Below are positions 5,989 through 6,358 of a stretch of 6,358 nucleotides of DNA, piece after piece. The first letter of the stretch is position 1, and every line of letters starts with the position of its first letter. The notes beneath the pieces were generated by a model. That model saw only the letters and a program-made list of their open reading frames with translations, made no database searches and had not been told where the DNA came from. The position numbers and the translations under genes were made by a program. The stretch covers positions 1 through 6,358 of the forward strand of contig JANOYR010000272.1 of assembly GCA_031428975.1 (NCBI GenBank), in the 5' to 3' direction. The stretch is from JAAFIP01 sp031428975. Its GTDB lineage: Bacteria > Pseudomonadota > Gammaproteobacteria > Burkholderiales > Burkholderiaceae_C.

Positions 5989-6357
5989 TCAAGCGCAAAT
6001 CTCAAACGGGTGCAAATCAAACACAGGTTTGAGCGCTCTAAATTCAAACGACGCGATTCGTATAGTTGGATTCAATTTTTCCCCTAATCCCGCCAGCAGC
6101 GTCGCCATGAGTGGGCCATGCACGATAAGTCCTGGATAGCCTTCCACCTCCGTCACGTACTTACGGTCATAGTGAATGCGGTGACCATTGAAGGTGAGGG
6201 CGGAATAGCGAAAGAGTAGCGGATCGGTTGGCACAATGGTTTCGCTGTGACTTGAAATAGGCGCTTGCTCATAAGATGGCTGGGAGGCCATACTGGTCGT
6301 GGCCTGTGGGCTTGTGTCGCTGGCAGGGCTTACTGGGTTTGGCCTGTAGACGATATC
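5989..6357 (-). CDS. MaoC/FAS1-like acyl-CoA dehydratase (3-methylfumaryl-CoA hydratase-like), C-terminal part, probably truncated
   Basis: On the minus strand the frame is open from the window edge (first codon at 6357-6355, DIVYRPNPVS) to TGA at 5991-5989, 122 residues. The ATG at 6291 is internal because the family DIVYR motif lies upstream of it. A FRYSALTFNGHRIHYDR segment, YVTEVEGYPGLIVHGPLMATLL, FEFRALKPVFDLHPFEIC and the hot-dog-fold His/Asp/His pattern mark the C-terminal half of the family that hydrates mesaconyl- or 3-methylfumaryl-CoA or other acyl-thioesters. Homologues usually run another 20-30 residues past this point, to a strand with LW and Ala-rich end. Here the frame stops early but is open in phase beyond the stop to 5896, with LEGTLMKLRIGN resembling the expected continuation. 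So the stop may be a nonsense mutation or the end may have been altered by the neighbouring IS. The catalytic residues are present, but function of this copy is uncertain. Confidence 0.75.
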   Translation of the reverse strand, partial: DIVYRPNPVSPASDTSPQATTSMASQPSYEQAPISSHSETIVPTDPLLFRYSALTFNGHRIHYDRKYVTEVEGYPGLIVHGPLMATLLAGLGEKLNPTIRIASFEFRALKPVFDLHPFEICA

Positions 6358-6358
6358 G

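Noticed and set aside
5906..6139. Plus-strand 77-codon frame opposite the dehydratase
   Set aside because: Antisense to a clear MaoC-family frame and without recognisable features.
1..6358. CRISPR array, tRNA, rRNA, toxin-antitoxin or defence system
   Set aside because: No regularly spaced repeats, cloverleaf-like segment or known defence protein signature was found on either strand.

Overview
The window looks like a chromosomal segment from a betaproteobacterium of the Burkholderiales, most likely Comamonadaceae-like. The evidence is the GC-rich coding sequence and the resemblance of the predicted proteins to families as I remember them from that group. The taxonomic call is an inference, not a search result. 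No tRNA, rRNA or CRISPR array was seen.

Layout. (1) Positions 2-466 hold the C-terminal half of an ArgP-type LysR regulator, cut by the left window edge. (2) A PhoD-type secreted alkaline phosphatase starts 8 bases later, probably at GTG 475. (3) After a 66-base gap comes a tight cluster on the same strand: a Crp/Fnr-family regulator (2140-2793), a DUF1415 protein (2803-3354) and a SAM-dependent methyltransferase (3351-4289). The last two genes overlap by ATGA, so the three are probably one transcript. (4) Positions 4290-4545 hold no recognisable intact gene, only short open stretches that may be remnants. (5) An Lrp/AsnC-family regulator lies on the minus strand (4546-4965). Its upstream region carries two nearly identical 13-base boxes spaced 21 bases apart and a good outward-facing promoter.

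(6) That outward promoter now reads into a 5'-truncated IS91-family transposase (about 5053-5799). The transposase also has an in-frame TAA before its natural C-terminus, so the regulator's original divergent target appears to have been displaced. (7) Positions 5800-5988 contain the presumed end of the IS remnant. (8) From the right edge inward on the minus strand runs the C-terminal part of a MaoC/FAS1-like acyl-CoA dehydratase. Its reading frame stops at 5989, apparently before the family's usual C-terminus, and stays open in frame to 5896.

The left two thirds is ordinary, intact housekeeping or accessory metabolism. The right third is a scar where an IS91-like element decayed between a transcription regulator and a catabolic or lipid enzyme gene. 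I see no clear new multi-gene defence or mobile system. The points most worth a second look are the orphaned Lrp operator and promoter, the nonsense-interrupted transposase, the truncated dehydratase, the uncharacterised DUF1415-methyltransferase pair behind a Crp-like regulator, and a CxxCH motif in the phosphatase whose codons also spell a CRP-like DNA site.
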